DNA of 64,000 nt, from NCBI RefSeq assembly GCF_001182825.2, contig NZ_LFYO02000002.1, positions 806,001 to 870,000 of the forward strand, given 5' to 3'. The DNA comes from Streptococcus sp. X13SY08 (lineage in GTDB: Bacteria; Bacillota; Bacilli; Lactobacillales; Streptococcaceae). Below are positions 9,557-17,938 of the stretch, one piece after another (positions within the stretch are counted from its first letter, which is position 1; each line of letters begins with the position of its first letter). The position numbers and the translations under genes were made by a program. The notes under the pieces were generated by a model. It was not told the origin of the DNA. It made no database searches and saw nothing but the letters and a program-made list of their open reading frames with translations.

Positions 9557-9940
9557 TTAATCCGCGCGAATAACTTCGACACGATAGCCATCCGGATCTG
9601 TCACAAAATAGTAATGGCCCGGATTTCCTGGAAGTCCCGACAAATCAGTTGTTTTATAGCCGAGTGCCTTATGCTTAGCATTGTCTCCTTCCAAATCATC
9701 TGATGAGAGTGCTAAATGAGAGAAACCATCACCCACTATGTATGGTCCATGATCGTAGTTATAAGTCAACTCAATTTCAAACTCATCATCTGGCAAAGCC
9801 AAATACACCAATGTGAATTTGTGTTCGGGATAATCCTTGCGACGGGTCTCCTTAAAACCAAAAGCTTCTTCGTAGAACTTTTGTGATACTTCTAAGTTTT
9901 CCACACGCAAACAAGTGCGTAACATTTTAATACTAGCCAT
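9557..9940 (-). CDS. gloA: Lactoylglutathione lyase (glyoxalase I) with an altered metal ligand
   Basis: This 127-residue VOC-fold protein resembles glyoxalase I, which converts the methylglyoxal hemithioacetal to lactoyl-thiol. Recognisable family segments are EIELTYNYDHGPY, GFSHLALS and DPDGYRVEVI, supplying the later Glu, His and Glu metal ligands. The first metal-binding His, expected in the N-terminal M-L-H-T-x-L-R-V motif, is Arg (MLRTCLRV; codon CGC, one transition from CAC). Loss of this ligand should weaken or abolish activity. ATG at 9940 follows AGGAGG. It is a single-gene unit. Function is inferred from family resemblance. Confidence 0.82.
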   Translation of the reverse strand: MASIKMLRTCLRVENLEVSQKFYEEAFGFKETRRKDYPEHKFTLVYLALPDDEFEIELTYNYDHGPYIVGDGFSHLALSSDDLEGDNAKHKALGYKTTDLSGLPGNPGHYYFVTDPDGYRVEVIRAD

Positions 9941-9956
9941 ACTAGCCTCCTAATTT

Positions 9957-10093
9957 AAGATATGAGAGCGTAAAAAAATCCGTATAAAAATAGAAGATTG
10001 ACGATGAGTCCAAAGACTCAAGGGAATCTATCTTTTTTGCACAGACTTCCGTGCGAATTCGATTACAAGATATAAGAGCGTTAAATGCACAGA
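9957..10093. repeat. Two copies of an AAGATA-AGAGCGT intergenic repeat
   Basis: AAGATATGAGAGCGTA (from 9957) and AAGATATAAGAGCGTTA (from 10067) are near-identical and about 110 bases apart. A third copy lies at 18967. Between them are small hairpins such as GAGTC-CAAA-GACTC (about 10007-10020). They sit in the 323-bp gap between gloA and dpr. No coding potential is visible. Confidence 0.55.
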
Positions 10094-10198
10094 AAAGATA
10101 AAAAATTGAGAAACCATCCTTTTGGTTTGCAAAAGATATTTCTTTTCATCCTAACATTTCACTCAAGTCCAATAGCTTCTATTTTAGTATAACATAAC

Positions 10199-10212
10199 TG
10201 GAAACGCTTTGC
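10199..10212. promoter_or_regulatory. Possible catabolite-responsive (cre) site
   Basis: TGGAAACGCTTTGC fits the CcpA operator consensus at most positions. It lies upstream of gloA, just before a TATACT-like -10 on the minus strand, and downstream of dpr. It is a single imperfect match and no more than suggestive. Confidence 0.3.
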
Positions 10213-10228
10213 TATTTTAGAAAACTAA

Positions 10229-10248
10229 AAGCCAGCATTCGCTGGCTT
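10229..10248 (-). terminator. Terminator after dpr
   Basis: AAGCCAGC (10229-10236) pairs with GCTGGCTT (10241-10248). On the minus strand it is followed by U-rich sequence, directly past the dpr stop at 10264. Confidence 0.8.
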
Positions 10249-10263
10249 TCTTCTATTATTAGA

Positions 10264-10728
10264 TTATTTCAAACCTGGTGCTTGTCCCAATTCAGCTTCC
10301 AACATCCAGACATTTTTCTCAACGCTTGCTTTGGCAACATTGAAAATATCGTTGGTTACGCTGTCGCCTTCTTGATCAGACACGTCAAATCCTTTAGCGA
10401 AAAGTTCTGCTAAGTAACTAAATACTTTGGCAACACGTGCCAACTGCTCATCCATAGACAAGCTGTAGTCTCCAGTCACTTCTTCCAGTTTACTATTTTC
10501 ACTAAACTCTTTCAAGGTAGAGTATGGTGCACCACCAATAGTGATGAGACGTTCACTCATTTCATCTAAGTAACCGTCAATTTCTTCCATGTATTCGTCC
10601 ATTTTTGGATGCCAAACCATGAAGCCACGACCACGCATATACCAATGTACTTGGTGGAGAATAGAGTGGGCTACAGATAAATCAGCAACTGCTTGGTTCA
10701 AAATTTCTTTTGTTTTTTGGTAAGTCAT
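10264..10728 (-). CDS. dpr: Dps-like peroxide resistance protein (ferritin-like iron storage)
   Basis: Dpr forms a 12-subunit shell that oxidises and stores Fe(II), preventing H2O2-driven damage in catalase-negative streptococci. The 154-residue sequence has the complete ferroxidase ligand set in [12 protein letters not shown] (His), [19 protein letters not shown] (His, Asp, Asp-Glu) and the typical ISP tail [10 protein letters not shown]. From memory S. suis Dpr is longer at the N-terminus by about 18 residues. Here the ATG at 10728 with AGAAGGA immediately upstream, and the promoter position, support the short form. Control by a PerR-type palindrome is described separately. Confidence 0.92.
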   Translation of the reverse strand: MTYQKTKEILNQAVADLSVAHSILHQVHWYMRGRGFMVWHPKMDEYMEEIDGYLDEMSERLITIGGAPYSTLKEFSENSKLEEVTGDYSLSMDEQLARVAKVFSYLAELFAKGFDVSDQEGDSVTNDIFNVAKASVEKNVWMLEAELGQAPGLK

Positions 10729-10736
10729 ATGGATTC

Positions 10737-10789
10737 CTTCTTTCTTCTTTATTTATATTCATTATAAATAAAGAAGAAAGAAGTTGCAA
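10737..10789 (-). promoter_or_regulatory. dpr promoter buried in a 21-bp-armed perfect palindrome with a PerR-like box
   Basis: On the minus strand TTGCAA (complement of 10784-10789) and TATAAT (complement of 10761-10766) are exactly 17 bases apart. The -10 lies at the centre of a perfect inverted repeat with 21-base arms (10737-10757 and 10763-10783) and a five-base spacer. Its core, TTATATTCATTATAA (10753-10767), differs at one defined position from the PerR box TTATAAT-N-ATTATAA. Repression by PerR, relieved by peroxide, is the natural reading. The arms extend far beyond a normal PerR box. Confidence 0.75.
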
Positions 10790-10856
10790 GTATTTCGATT
10801 CTTTATGAGAAAAGTCTTACAAAAATAACAAAATGAGAAAAATTAAGGGATTTTCG

Positions 10857-10862
10857 CTATAA
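10857..10862 (+). promoter_or_regulatory. -10 box of the ptp gene
   Basis: A perfect TATAAT lies 24 bases before the start codon at 10887. The -35 region is AT-rich and has no good hexamer, so only the -10 is called. Confidence 0.5.
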
Positions 10863-10886
10863 TAGAAGTAAGAGAAGGAGGACACC

Positions 10887-11306
10887 ATGAAGCATATTAT
10901 CTTCGTTTGTTTAGGAAATATCTGCCGAAGTCCTATGGCAGAAGCCATTATGAAAGAACTGGCTCCTCAGTGGAACATCGAAAGTCGGGCAACTTCTAGC
11001 TGGGAACACGGAAACCCCATCCACCTAGGTACGCGAAAAATATTGGAGCACTATCATATTTCTTATGATAAGAAAAAAGAATCCCAACAAATCAGCAAAG
11101 CAGATGCCGACGCATGCGACATCATCCTCGCCATGGACCAACAAAATATCAATGATTTGAAAAAGATGCTACCATATTCGCTGCATCATAAGATCCACTT
11201 GTTAGCAAAGCAAGATGTGCCAGATCCATGGTATACAGGAAATTTCCAAGAGACCTATCTTCTTATTTCACAAGCGTGCCAAGATTGGCTCAAAACTTTG
11301 TCATAA
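10887..11306 (+). CDS. Low-molecular-weight protein-tyrosine phosphatase
   Basis: The 139-residue protein starts MKHIIFVCLGNICRSPMAEA, whose CLGNICRS is the C-x5-R-S phosphate-binding loop with the nucleophilic Cys. VPDPWYTGNF supplies the general-acid Asp. Both are diagnostic of LMW-PTPs, which dephosphorylate protein tyrosines, in streptococci often linked to capsule or stress control. ATG at 10887 follows GAAGGAGGA. A MORN protein gene and oatA follow on the same strand and may be co-transcribed. It looks intact. Confidence 0.9.
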   Translation: MKHIIFVCLGNICRSPMAEAIMKELAPQWNIESRATSSWEHGNPIHLGTRKILEHYHISYDKKKESQQISKADADACDIILAMDQQNINDLKKMLPYSLHHKIHLLAKQDVPDPWYTGNFQETYLLISQACQDWLKTLS

Positions 11307-11368
11307 TTTTGTCATATTTCCTCAAAAATGGTAGAATGATTCTATCCTTTAAGAGAAAGAGTTTAATC

Positions 11369-11791
11369 ATGAAAGACTTACTCACCAATCCCAAAACTTG
11401 GGAACAATTCAAAAGTTATCTGACGAGAAAAAATCTCGAAATGGCTAGCGCTGTGCTCATCCTTATCTTTGCGCTCTCCGTTTTATTGGGACGAATCCCT
11501 ACTCAAACAACGCTGAGCTGGAACGAGGTTAAAATGACTTATAATGGCTCTGTGGTTGCCAACAAACTGTCTGGGCATGGCAAACTGACCTTTGAAAATG
11601 GCGACACCTATGAAGGAAATTTTAAGAATGGTGTCTTTGATGGCAAAGGAACCTTTATCGCCAAAGCCGGATGGTCTTATGTGGGCGAATTCAAAAAAGG
11701 TGTGGCAGATGGTCAAGGTAAATTGACAACTGAATCTAATATTGTCTACGAAGGTACGTTTAAACAGGGGATTTATCAAGATGCGTATTAA
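11369..11791 (+). CDS. Membrane-anchored MORN-repeat protein
   Basis: The 140-residue product has a hydrophobic segment at about residues 26-43 (ASAVLILIFALSVLLG). Three to four MORN-type repeats follow: GHGKLTFENGDTYEGNFKNG, DGKGTFIAK...YVGEFKKG and DGQGKLTTES...YEGTFKQG. MORN repeats are short beta-hairpin motifs whose role in bacteria is poorly defined. The ATG at 11369 was chosen because earlier in-frame starts lie inside ptp; its ribosome binding site (GAGAAAGAG) is weak. It overlaps the start of oatA by 11 bases, which suggests translational coupling and a joint role at the cell envelope. Confidence 0.78.
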   Translation: MKDLLTNPKTWEQFKSYLTRKNLEMASAVLILIFALSVLLGRIPTQTTLSWNEVKMTYNGSVVANKLSGHGKLTFENGDTYEGNFKNGVFDGKGTFIAKAGWSYVGEFKKGVADGQGKLTTESNIVYEGTFKQGIYQDAY

Positions 11792-13512
11792 ATGGTTTTC
11801 ATCAATTCGAGTCATAGGACTCATTATGGTCTTACTTTATCACTTCTTCCTTTCTATCTTTCGAGTACACCCGCAAGGGAACAATCGATGTCATCGGATT
11901 TTTTCGACGTAGACTCTATCGAATTCTACCAGCTCTCGTCCTGATGATTTTGCTGGTTGTCCCACTTGCCTTATCAGTCCGAAATGATTTCATTGCTAGC
12001 ATCGGCTCTCAAATTGCAGCTAGTCTTGGTTTTATAACCAATATCTTTGAGATTCTAGCGGGAAATGGCTATGAAAATCAATTCACACCGCACTTATTTG
12101 TGCACACTTGGACATTGGCTTTGGAAGTCCAATATTATATTTTATGGGTACTTGCTGTCTGGTGGATGGCAAAAGTTTCTAAATCTGTTGGACAATTGCG
12201 TGGAATGATTTTCCTATCTTCTAGCGCACTTTTCCTTTTAAGTTTTTTATCTATGTTTATCTCCGCCTTCTTTGTCGAAAGCTCCTCTACCATTTACTTT
12301 TCACCGCTAACGCATAGTTTCCCATTCTTCTTGGGCTCTATCTTAGCCTCTCTATCCGGTATTGCATTCCCAAGTAAGAACTTTGAGCACATTTATCAAA
12401 AGCTTCCCCTCAAGAAATCTCTCATAATAATGGGAACAGGCTTGGCTATCTTGTTGCTCTTGCTTTTTGTCCTTCCATTCAATAGTATTTGGACATACAC
12501 AATTGGTCTCTTCACAGCAACTGTGGTTTCTGGTGTTCTCATTTATACTGCTCGTATCCTCCACGAACAGACACCTCATATCCACGAGCCACTAATCGTG
12601 AATTTTTTGTCTGATATTTCCTACGGAATCTACCTCTTTCACTCGCCACTTTATTTGATATTTGGTCAGCTGGTTAACGGTATTCTTGCAGTTTTGTTGA
12701 CCATTTTCTTCTCAGTGGTATTTTCTGCACTATCCTACTACATTATTGAGCCTTTCTTGGCTGGAAAATCCATTCGTCTTCTTCAATTTGAATTGAATTT
12801 GAAACCCTACAGCAAATGGATCGCTGGAGTATTTGGTATTCTAGTACTTGCTACCTTGGTCATTAGTGTGACAGCTCCTAAAGTCGGTAGCTTTGAGCGT
12901 GAAATGCTTACCAGCAATCTTCAGCAAGCTGATAGCCAAATGACCGCAACTCGCAATGCTGCTGAAAATGCGCAGGCTTCTGATTACAATATTCAACCAG
13001 GAGTCACAATTTTTGGTGATTCTGTCACAGTTCGTGCCAGCTCTGCTATTCAGACGGCTCTGCCGGATGCTCAAATCGACGGAACGGTCAGTCGTCACCT
13101 GACGGAAATTAGTAACTTAATCAAACTCTATAAAGACAGCAATACGCTTAGAGAAGATGTTGTAGTTGCCCTAGGGACCAATGCTTCCGAAGAATACAAG
13201 GAACTGTTGGATTCCTTAATTCAAGAGTCTCCAAAAGGACATCGCTTGATTTTCGTCACTCCATATGATGGAAATTTCAGTGTCAAAGAGGACTCTATTC
13301 CCTATCAAATCGGACAATACGAGAAAAAATTGGCCACAGAAAATGACTATATTACTATCGCAGATTGGTTCCAAGTAGCCGTTGATAATCCAAATATTTG
13401 GGTAGGCAGTGACCTAGTGCACTTCAACCTCCAAACAAATGGAGCTGAGCTCTTCGCCAATAATTTGAAAACCGCTATTGAGGCTGCTACTTCAACACCT
13501 GTTAAAAAATAA
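11781..13512 (+). pseudogene. oatA: OafA/OatA-type acyltransferase with SGNH domain, 5' internal deletion
   Basis: Family members have ten or eleven membrane helices of the acyltransferase-3 fold and an extracellular SGNH domain, and O-acetylate peptidoglycan MurNAc or another glycan. The start is present (MRIKWFSSIRVIGLIMVLLYH, ATG 11781), but after LSIF, near 11860, the sequence jumps to EYTRKGTIDVIGFFRRR in another frame. About 30 residues of helix 1-2 sequence are missing. From 11862 to 13512 the frame is open, with the SGNH part visible as IFGDSVTVRAS (Ser) and GSDLVHF (Asp-His). Initiation inside, for instance at 11944, would lack the catalytic His region. Calling it oatA rests on architecture and the MORN neighbour. 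Confidence 0.75.
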
Positions 13513-13515
13513 AAT

Positions 13516-13541
13516 AAAGACTAGTCATTAGACTAGTCTTT
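13516..13541 (+). terminator. Terminator after oatA
   Basis: An 11-pair perfect stem, AAAGACTAGTC with GACTAGTCTTT around ATTA, runs into TTTTA. It lies four bases past the stop. Confidence 0.9.
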
Positions 13542-13566
13542 TTATTTCATAACATGTTATAACAAA

Positions 13567-13747
13567 GAGGCTGAGACAAAGGTCCTGCCTCATCTTACCT
13601 TTTGAGTAATAATCATTCGACATAGTGCTTGGAAGTTCTTAACTCTTGCGACGCAAGGGATGGCGACCTCCCTAATCAACTGTGCGGGAGTAGAACGACA
13701 AAATCGGTAAATCGTTTTAAAATGACGATTTACCGATTTTTGTCCTC
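13567..13747 (+). repeat. Composite intergenic repeat, copy 1
   Basis: It opens with GAGGCTGAGACAAAGGTCC, passes through CAACTGTGCGGGAG and ends in a hairpin with 16-base arms (13700-13715 and 13725-13740, core AAAATCGG...CCGATTTT). Copies 2 (29244-29421) and 3 (42568-42743) have the same order of blocks. The hairpin also serves as terminator for spxB on the opposite strand. Confidence 0.7.
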
Positions 13748-13763
13748 TTTTATTGATTCGTTC

Positions 13764-15597
13764 TTAGCTTTCGCTGGCTTGACTATTTGCTTGATCCGCG
13801 TCTGCTACATTTTTCTGATAAACTGGCTCTCGTTGTGATTTGAGTCCTTCTTCTTCGAGATAGTGACGAAGTGGTACTAAATCTTCCGCTTCATAGCGTT
13901 CTTTAAAGGCTTTGATTTCGTCTTCTGTTGCCAATTGTGGGTCCAATTTCATCATTTCAACCGGGAACGGACGGTCATGAGTAATTTTAGCGTCAATAAC
14001 AACTGTTTTACCAGCCTTGTTATCTCCTACAGCTTTACGAACGACTTCATCAATCTCTTCAATACGACGAACGGTATAGCCGACCGCCCCCTGAGCCTCT
14101 GCTACTTTGGCATAATCCATATCCGCAAAGTCTACTCCAAAGAGATGTTTATTGGTATCTTCATATTTATTTTTAATGTACCCATACTCTGTATTTGAAA
14201 AGACTACATTAATAACAGGGAGTTTGTAGGAGACATTTGTCACTACATCAGGATAGCTCATGTTAAAGGCACCATCCTCAATGATATTCCAGACTTGGCG
14301 ATTTGGGAAGGTACGTTTGGCTGCAATACCACCTGGAATAGCAATCCCCATTGTCGCAAATAGTGGAGAGGTGCGCCACATATTTTTAGGGGTCATGTGC
14401 AAGTGACGGATAGAGGTTTGTGTTGAATTACCAACATCAATAGAATAAATAGCATCTTCATCAGCGTATTTATTGATAGCATTATACACTTGATAGAGTT
14501 GCAGTTCACCTTCTGTTTTGGTTTCTAATTTTTTCATATAAGCATGCCAGTTTTGATTATTTTTAAGATTCGCACGCCACCAAGGAGAATCATAAACTGT
14601 ATTAACTTTTTCAAGAATAGACCTGACAGCTTGTTCAGCGTCCGCCAAGATAGATACATCGAGTGAATGACGTTTACCGAGTTTATATGGGTCAATATCA
14701 ATTTGGATGAATTTTTTAGCATTGCCAAAGGCATTATAAATTTCAGCAAATGGGTAGTTTGAGCCAACAAATAGCACAGTATCTGCTTCAAAGTTGAGCT
14801 CATTGCCTTGTTTCCAAGCTACGCGGCCAACTGATCCAGCAAGTGCATCATCGTCCCAATGGAAAGCATCGAAGTTTTTACCTGTAATGTCAATAGAAGC
14901 TTTGATTTTATGAGCCAACTCAGATACTAAGTCGCCTGCTTGGTTAATCCCAACACCAGCGTAGATAATGGGGCGTTCCGCATGATTGAGCACATCTACT
15001 GCTGCATCAATGTCCTCTTCATTAAGAGCAGGACGTAAGAAGTCTCGTTGATAACTACCTGACCCATAATAGGAATCCGCGTCAATTTCAGCATATCCAA
15101 AGTCATTTGGGATTTTAACAACTGCAGGACCTTTTTTAGCCATGGCTGCACGTGCAGCTTCATCAATGATTTTTAGCAATTGTTCTGCATAAGCCACACG
15201 TTTGTTGTAAACCGCTACACTTTCATACATAGGATTTTGGTTCAGTTCTTGGAAAGCATCCATGTTGAGCTCTTTTGTTGGACGAGAACCTAGAATAGCA
15301 ATCATTGGAGTATTATCCATAGCTGCATCGTAGATCCCGTTTATCAAGTGCATGGCACCCGGACCACCAGACCCAACTGCGACTGCCAAAGCCCCACCCC
15401 ATTTTTTCTGCATGACTGCAGCAAGGGCTCCTGTTTCTTCATGACGTACTTGAAGAAATTCAATCCCATCCTCTTCAGCAAGTGCATCCATAATACCACC
15501 TAGCATTCCTGATGGAATACCGTAGATAGTATGTACACCCCCAAGTTTTGAGGACTTTCAACATGGCACGACCAGCTGTAATTTTTTCTTTTGTCAT
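13764..15597 (-). pseudogene. spxB: Pyruvate oxidase, frameshifted and with altered cofactor motif
   Basis: SpxB converts pyruvate, phosphate and O2 to acetyl phosphate, CO2 and H2O2 using TPP and FAD. The reading frame begins at the ATG at 15597 after AAGGAGG ([20 protein letters not shown]). It is thrown out of frame by an extra base in the five-C run 15538-15542, then continues open from about 15530 to 13764. A second lesion is in the TPP/Mg motif: Gly-Asp-Gly of NIMGDGAFNM is Glu-Asp-Gly ([10 protein letters not shown], Glu codon at 14279-14277). C-terminal length and the [20 protein letters not shown] segment match SpxB. Two independent hits make loss of function likely. Confidence 0.9.
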
Positions 15598-15616
15598 CAC
15601 ACATTCCTCCTTGATT

Positions 15617-15693
15617 TGCTAATTGCATTATCATTAGCTTGCTAATTATAATCTAACAAAAAATGGAAAGATTGCAAGAATTTTGTGCTAATT
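15617..15693 (-). promoter_or_regulatory. spxB promoter region with three TGCTAATT repeats
   Basis: TGCTAATT occurs at 15617, 15640 and 15686, spaced 23 and 46 bases. The middle copy forms ATTAGC-AA-GCTAAT. On the minus strand TTGCAA (complement of 15672-15677) and TAGATT (complement of 15650-15655) are 16 apart, a plausible promoter. The repeats flank it and could be binding sites for a regulator I cannot name. Confidence 0.5.
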
Positions 15694-15729
15694 AGTAGTA
15701 TTTTATAAAATATCCTTCGTTATTCCTAA

Positions 15730-15756
15730 AAAAGAGACGATTCTTTGCGAATCGTC
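15730..15756 (-). terminator. Terminator after the PAP2 phosphatase gene
   Basis: GACGATTC (15736-15743) pairs with GAATCGTC (15749-15756). The minus strand continues into a U run (complement of 15729-15734). It lies past the stop at 15769. Confidence 0.85.
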
Positions 15757-15768
15757 TTGCTAAACTGT

Positions 15769-16419
15769 TTATTTCTGTTTTCCTTGGAAACGCCACTCAA
15801 AGCGCTTTTGATCGTAGATCGGATACATCATCCATAGTAACGTCAGAGCCAATAACCAACCACCAATGAGATCTGTCGGATAGTGCATCCCAAGATAGAC
15901 GCGGGATAAGGCAACCAGTACTGCAACAAGAACTAACAGCACTTGCAGGACTAAACGCCCTACTCCTGCTTTCATTCGTCCCTGAAGAACGATAATAATA
16001 GCTCCAGCTACCATCATAGTGGAGGCTGTATGCCAGCTCGGAAAGGAATACCCGACCGTATCCATGAGCCATGGAATACTTGGACGCGGACGTTGGTAGA
16101 GGTACTTCAGGGCAGTCGATACCACTCCCATCACCGCAAAGCTAGCCAACATGAGGTAGCTTTCTGCCTTCCATTTCTTATAATAGAATATTCCCGCAAG
16201 TACAATACAGATAGCGAGCACCGAAACAGTATTTCCAAGTAGGGTAATCTTTGTGAAAAAAGCTGTAGCCAGTTCTGGAAAATCCCCACGGACAGCATTT
16301 TGGATGGTGCTATCAAAGCCGACTAACTGTTCTGGGTAAAATTTAATGGCATAGCCCAAAATTACAAAGAAGAGTGCCGCAAATGATGCATTCCGATAAT
16401 AAATTTGTTTATGTTTCAT
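15769..16419 (-). CDS. PAP2 family membrane phosphatase
   Basis: This 216-residue protein has about six hydrophobic helices and the three PAP2 signature motifs: K-x5-R-P (KYLYQRPRP), P-S-x-H (SFPSWHT) and S-R-x5-H-x3-D (SRVYLGMHYPTD). The catalytic His and Asp residues are present. Members hydrolyse lipid phosphates such as undecaprenyl pyrophosphate or phosphatidate at the outer membrane face; the exact substrate is not evident. ATG at 16419. It is immediately downstream of ribU and shares its orientation, so it may be co-transcribed under the FMN riboswitch. Confidence 0.88.
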   Translation of the reverse strand: MKHKQIYYRNASFAALFFVILGYAIKFYPEQLVGFDSTIQNAVRGDFPELATAFFTKITLLGNTVSVLAICIVLAGIFYYKKWKAESYLMLASFAVMGVVSTALKYLYQRPRPSIPWLMDTVGYSFPSWHTASTMMVAGAIIIVLQGRMKAGVGRLVLQVLLVLVAVLVALSRVYLGMHYPTDLIGGWLLALTLLWMMYPIYDQKRFEWRFQGKQK

Positions 16420-16442
16420 AACCCTATTGTAACAAGAAAAAC

Positions 16443-17000
16443 TTAAAATTTCTTCAAATATGACTGAAAACCACTATAAACTAGGTAGAATACCGCTGAT
16501 AATATCAAACCTTGCAAAAGATTGAAAGGCAATACCATAGCAAAAAGATAATTGCTAATGCCTAGTATTTTCTCAATATCAAAATTGGCAAATTTGGCAT
16601 AGACAGGGATAGCATAAACATAATTCAAAATCAACATGACCACTGTCAAACCAATAGAGCCAACCAGAGAAGCTTTGATAAAGTTAGCTCGAGTTTTCTT
16701 AGCCTTCCATAGAAAGGCAAAAGCAGCTACAAAAATCAACATGGCCACAATATTCATGGGTAGACCAATGATAGTGGATGGGCCACTGTTATTGAGCAAA
16801 AATTTCAATAACGTACGGATCATCAAAATAGCTGTGGCAGATTTGATATCAAGAATAACCAAGCCCAGCAAAATAGGAATCACCGAAAAATCAATTTCCA
16901 AAAATGATGCTGTTGGAATCAATGGAAATTTAAGGTACATAAGCAGAAAAGAAACTGCTGAAAGAATGGCAACCAAGGCCATTTTACGTGTGTGTGTCAT
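16443..17000 (-). CDS. ribU: Riboflavin ECF transporter substrate-binding subunit
   Basis: This 185-residue S-component has about six membrane helices. MTHTRKMALVAILSAVSFLLM at the N-terminus and the EIDFSVIPILLG segment are typical of RibU, which binds riboflavin and docks on the shared EcfAAT module. The ATG at 17000 follows TTGGAGGAAG. A longer in-frame reading goes into the riboswitch and is not credible. Regulation is by the FMN riboswitch just upstream, which confirms the substrate assignment. Confidence 0.93.
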   Translation of the reverse strand: MTHTRKMALVAILSAVSFLLMYLKFPLIPTASFLEIDFSVIPILLGLVILDIKSATAILMIRTLLKFLLNNSGPSTIIGLPMNIVAMLIFVAAFAFLWKAKKTRANFIKASLVGSIGLTVVMLILNYVYAIPVYAKFANFDIEKILGISNYLFAMVLPFNLLQGLILSAVFYLVYSGFQSYLKKF

Positions 17001-17054
17001 CTTCTTCCTCCAATTTTTAAGCAAAATTAGAGAAGCGTGAAAGGTTATCCTTTC

Positions 17055-17181
17055 GTCTTCTCCCATCCAGACTATAACTGTCGGTCTTGGAATCACACCA
17101 AGTCAGCTTGCGCTCGCGGACTTATATCTCAGATGTAGAGACAATCACCGCCGGTAGGGACTTACACCCTGCCCTGAAGAC
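17055..17181 (-). promoter_or_regulatory. FMN riboswitch (RFN element) controlling ribU
   Basis: The minus strand carries the conserved RFN blocks in order: CTTCAGGGCAGGGTG, CCGGCGGTGA, AGTCCGCGAGCG, GGTGTGATTCC, ACCGACAG and AGTCTGGATGGGAGAAG. They end 55 bases before the ribU start. FMN binding switches off expression. The match is essentially complete. Confidence 0.97.
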
Positions 17182-17195
17182 TATTTCATGATAAC

Positions 17196-17222
17196 AAAAA
17201 AACCTTGAACATGCAAGGTTTT
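17196..17222 (-). terminator. Terminator after trmL
   Basis: AAAACCTTG pairs with CAAGGTTTT around a six-base loop, followed by U on the minus strand, between the trmL stop (17249) and the riboswitch. Confidence 0.8.
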
Positions 17223-17248
17223 AAGAATTTTTGTTTATTTTTTCATAA

Positions 17249-17794
17249 TTACTTCAATTTATCTTCTTGGTAATGGTGGCTTAATTCAAGCCCTACAAAG
17301 GCTTGTTGACGAAGAGCTTCATAAACAATCATACAAACAGTATTGGATACATTAAGACTGCGGACGTGTTCGTCATTCATTGGGATTCGGATCGCTTTTT
17401 CAGGATGCTGGCGCATGAAGTCTTCTGGCAAGCCCTTGTCCTCTCGGCCAAAGAGGAAATAATGATGACAGCCATCATTGTAAGTTTGGTCCGAATAGGT
17501 CTTCTCCGCAAATTTAGTCACTAAATGCAAATGACTATTGTCTACCATTGAAGAAATAAATTCCTCCATATTTTCATAAAAATGAACTTCCAACTTATCC
17601 CAATAATCAAGCCCTGCTCGTTTCATTTTACGGTCATCGATTGGAAATCCCATCGGTTTAATAATATGAAGAGGGCTGTTCGTTGCAGCGCATGTACGAG
17701 CAATATTTCCTGTATTTTGCGGAATTTGTGGTTCAAAAAGAACCACATGGTTGCATGATTGATTTTCTTTGTAGTGTAAGTTCTCAATGTTCAT
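17249..17794 (-). CDS. trmL: tRNA (cytidine/uridine-34-2'-O)-methyltransferase
   Basis: This SPOUT-fold enzyme methylates the wobble ribose of certain leucine tRNAs using S-adenosylmethionine. The 181-residue product shows [43 protein letters not shown] and [19 protein letters not shown], the knot-forming AdoMet motifs. ATG at 17794 has a weak purine site. A slightly longer N-terminus than usual ([14 protein letters not shown]) is seen. A structured RNA with its own promoter and terminator ends 33 bases before the start codon, so expression may depend on read-through. Confidence 0.9.
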   Translation of the reverse strand: MNIENLHYKENQSCNHVVLFEPQIPQNTGNIARTCAATNSPLHIIKPMGFPIDDRKMKRAGLDYWDKLEVHFYENMEEFISSMVDNSHLHLVTKFAEKTYSDQTYNDGCHHYFLFGREDKGLPEDFMRQHPEKAIRIPMNDEHVRSLNVSNTVCMIVYEALRQQAFVGLELSHHYQEDKLK

Positions 17795-17826
17795 AATTTA
17801 TTCTTTCTCTTCACTTTCTTTTAGGC

Positions 17827-17932
17827 AAAAAAAATGCCACACTGCCCGGAGTCAAGCTCAGCAAACAGCATGGTGAATGACAAGTCACTCACTTAAATCA
17901 CAACAGGATTGATTTAAATAAATGAATATCGT
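17827..17932 (-). ncRNA. Candidate ~106-nt small RNA or attenuating leader upstream of trmL
   Basis: A strong promoter, three predicted hairpins and an eight-U terminator define an RNA of about 106 bases on the minus strand. In RNA order it contains AAATCA/TGATTT, then GTGAGTGA-CTTG-TCATTCAC (eight pairs with a CUUG tetraloop), then a longer arm CCATGCTGTT with GGGCAGTGTGG enclosing GAG-CTTGA-CTC, then the U run (complement of 17827-17834). I could not match it to the small SRP RNA, 6S, tmRNA or a riboswitch I know. It is conserved or not only by test; the call rests on structure alone. Confidence 0.55.
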
Positions 17933-17938
17933 GCCTTT

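Noticed and set aside
10199..10212. Firm CcpA control of gloA
   Set aside because: One imperfect cre-like match with no matching promoter geometry; kept only as a low-confidence site.
10738..10782. RNA thermometer or attenuator hairpin in the dpr leader
   Set aside because: The -10 box lies inside the palindrome, so transcription should start within it and the full hairpin would not be transcribed.
17827..17932. Fluoride, purine or preQ1 riboswitch, or small SRP RNA
   Set aside because: The conserved cores of these families are not present; only generic hairpins are seen, so I left the class unassigned.
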